NCBI GenBank assembly: GCA_029876055.1
Contig: CM056880.1
Span: 620,001 to 684,000 of the forward strand
DNA from: Madurella fahalii
Lineage: Eukaryota > Ascomycota > Sordariomycetes > Sordariales
Length of the DNA stretch: 64,000 nt
Direction: 5' to 3'
Shown: one piece after another, positions 62,697 through 64,000 of the stretch
Layout of the letters: the number at the start of each line of letters is the position of its first letter
Numbering within the stretch: position 1 is the stretch's first letter
Program-made: the position numbers and the translations under genes
Notes under the pieces: generated by a model
Told to the model about the DNA's origin: nothing
The model's database searches: none
Seen by the model: the letters and a program-made list of their open reading frames with translations, nothing else

Positions 62697-64000
62697 CTAT
62701 AAGAACCCAGCCAGGGGCTTTTCTGCCTGCGCTACCCCCTTGTCTACCTTAACCCAAATAAAAAATGGCACCGAAGCAACCATGAGACCCAAGGACAGCA
62801 ACATGGAGTAATGCAAGTCTCCGGTGCCGTTTTGGATCTCGCCTTGAATCAGCGGCATGATCCAGCCGGTGCACAGGTCCAGGATGAAGATGAGCCCAGA
62901 CAGCAGGGCCTCGCTCCCCTTCGGGATAAAGGATGCGAACACAACGCGGTTGTAAGCCAGCATGGTGTTGTTGGCGGCCATGAAGATGACCTGGATAACC
63001 CAGAACTCGGGGGCATGCTTGAGTCCGACGAGAGTGTTGGCGCTGACGCCGAGACAGCCCCAGAAGATGCAAAAGATGTTGAGGCCGAGAAGGAGATAGA
63101 GCCAGGTCTTGACCGGGGTTCTGACGCGCGGGAATGCCCACATCCACGCCAGGGAGCCCAGGCAGGCAGCCAAGATGCCGACCAGGGTGAAGACGGCGTA
63201 AATGCCACCTCCGGACAGGTGCAGGCCAGTCACCTCGAGGAACAGCATCGAAATCAAGGGGATGAAGTTGAACCATGCAGCGTCAAAGAGCATCCATCCC
63301 GCGCAGAATTTGAACACCTCGGGATGAGATTTGACCGACCGCAGGAGCCGCCAACCTGGTTGTGTTTGGTTGCATGGTTAGCAGTGGTGCGGCTGCGACG
63401 TGGGAGAAACCGCCGGGACTTACATGTGAGAAACGGAAGCGAGATGCTCCACTTCTTGGGTCTTGTGGTCCCACGAACGTTCGGGAGCAGGAAATGCCCC
63501 ACGACGGCGATGGCAACTACAGCAACAAGGGTTAGATGCATGTGGTGAAATTCAGGTGTGTGGCCACGGCAGGCGTGCGGCACGGTAAGAGGGAAACTGG
63601 TTCATGTCGGAGTTACGGGCCTGCTGATGGGGGCTATGGGCATGGGGGGAAGCGGGTGTGCAACAGTACGATCGAGAATTGACTTACTCGTTGCCGCGCC
63701 GCTCACTGTCATGGCCAATCGATAGCTTGCAGGATCCCCCCTGGTCAGTGAACAAACTAATGCCCACAGCAGCATGGTAAGCACTTACCTGTTGAAGCTC
63801 GCGTCCGGGGTGGGAGGCTGGGTGTATGCGATGATAATGCCAGCAAGAACGGCTGCGATCTGTCCAATGTTGTTGACCACAATCCCCCATGTGCTCGCTC
63901 GGGCACCTCTTGCCCAGGAGGCTTGACCCAGTCCCTCATGGGTTTCGGGCAGGGGTGAGTCGGATTTTGCCGGCTGTTGCGCCGTGGCCATGAACATGGG
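62697..64000 (-). CDS. Atg22-like MFS transporter, 5' end probably outside window
   Basis: Four visible exons (64000/63997-63789, 63740-63688, 63516-63424, 63355-62697) with introns of 48, 171 and 68 bp that keep the frame. About 338 codons carry repeated membrane segments: STWGIVVNNIGQIAAVLAGI, CAGWMLFDAAWFNFIPLISM, GIYAVFTLVGILAACLGSL, WLYLLLGLNIFCIFWGCL and MLLSLGLMVASVPFFIWV. The loop VVFASFIPKGSEALLSGLIF matches the Atg22 type (IPKGxEAxxFGL), known for vacuolar amino-acid efflux. A Met at 63997 exists, but usual members are longer with membrane segments before this point, so I treat the gene as truncated. Next to the isocyanide synthase and P450, it may export the product (inference; yeast pairs DIT1/2 with the MFS transporter DTR1). 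Confidence 0.75.

Overview
The window is nuclear DNA of a filamentous ascomycete (Pezizomycotina, probably a Sordariomycete; the class is an inference). The genes are single, on both strands, and carry short introns of about 44-171 bp with CTAAC-like branch sites. HET-domain and NLR-like genes are abundant. Two degenerate pogo/Fot1-type transposons carry C-to-T/G-to-A damage at glutamine and tryptophan codons, as expected of repeat-induced point mutation (RIP). I found no tRNA, rRNA or CRISPR.

Layout. 1-1002: end of a fasciclin-domain surface protein. 1537-3879: pogo element 1, which itself contains one clear and one possible small inserted element. 4738-7233: secreted GH55 beta-1,3-glucanase. 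7.8-9.6 kb: one small cysteine-rich candidate and one decayed coding fragment. 9901-12195: Zn2Cys6 transcription factor. 12.2-16.4 kb: gene-poor DNA with pyrimidine tracts. 16426-19942: a SnoaL-like protein followed on the same strand by a carotenoid-cleavage-type oxygenase. 20424-22285: pogo element 2. 23162-25806: a DUF84 NTP phosphatase and a secreted GH43 enzyme.

27.6-48.3 kb reads as an allorecognition/innate-immunity-like island. In order it holds a frameshifted HET-domain gene, an unknown protein broken by one base in a G-run, an ankyrin-subtilisin fusion, and a large NLR-like protein. The NLR-like protein has a degenerate alpha/beta hydrolase, a degenerate NACHT, many ankyrin repeats and a C-terminal ZZ finger, and is transcribed divergently from the ankyrin-subtilisin gene. 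A relic of an NADH-cytochrome b5 reductase and a second, intact HET gene follow. The divergent ankyrin-protease/NLR pair is the most unusual arrangement here.

48.7-55.3 kb: a glycine-rich-domain (DUF1399/GRDP-like) protein, a gene-free stretch, and an F-box-like protein. 56.7-64 kb: a secreted DJ-1/PfpI protein, a Dit1/PvcA-type isocyanide synthase, a divergent P450 with the AGQEN I-helix that I associate with CYP56/Dit2, and the 3' part of an Atg22-like MFS transporter that runs off the window. The last three resemble a small dit-type isocyanide or formyl-amino-acid biosynthetic cluster.

Exon boundaries were read by eye from GT/AG (twice GC/AG) sites. They were checked by reading-frame arithmetic and by continuity of recognisable protein motifs; no database search was possible.
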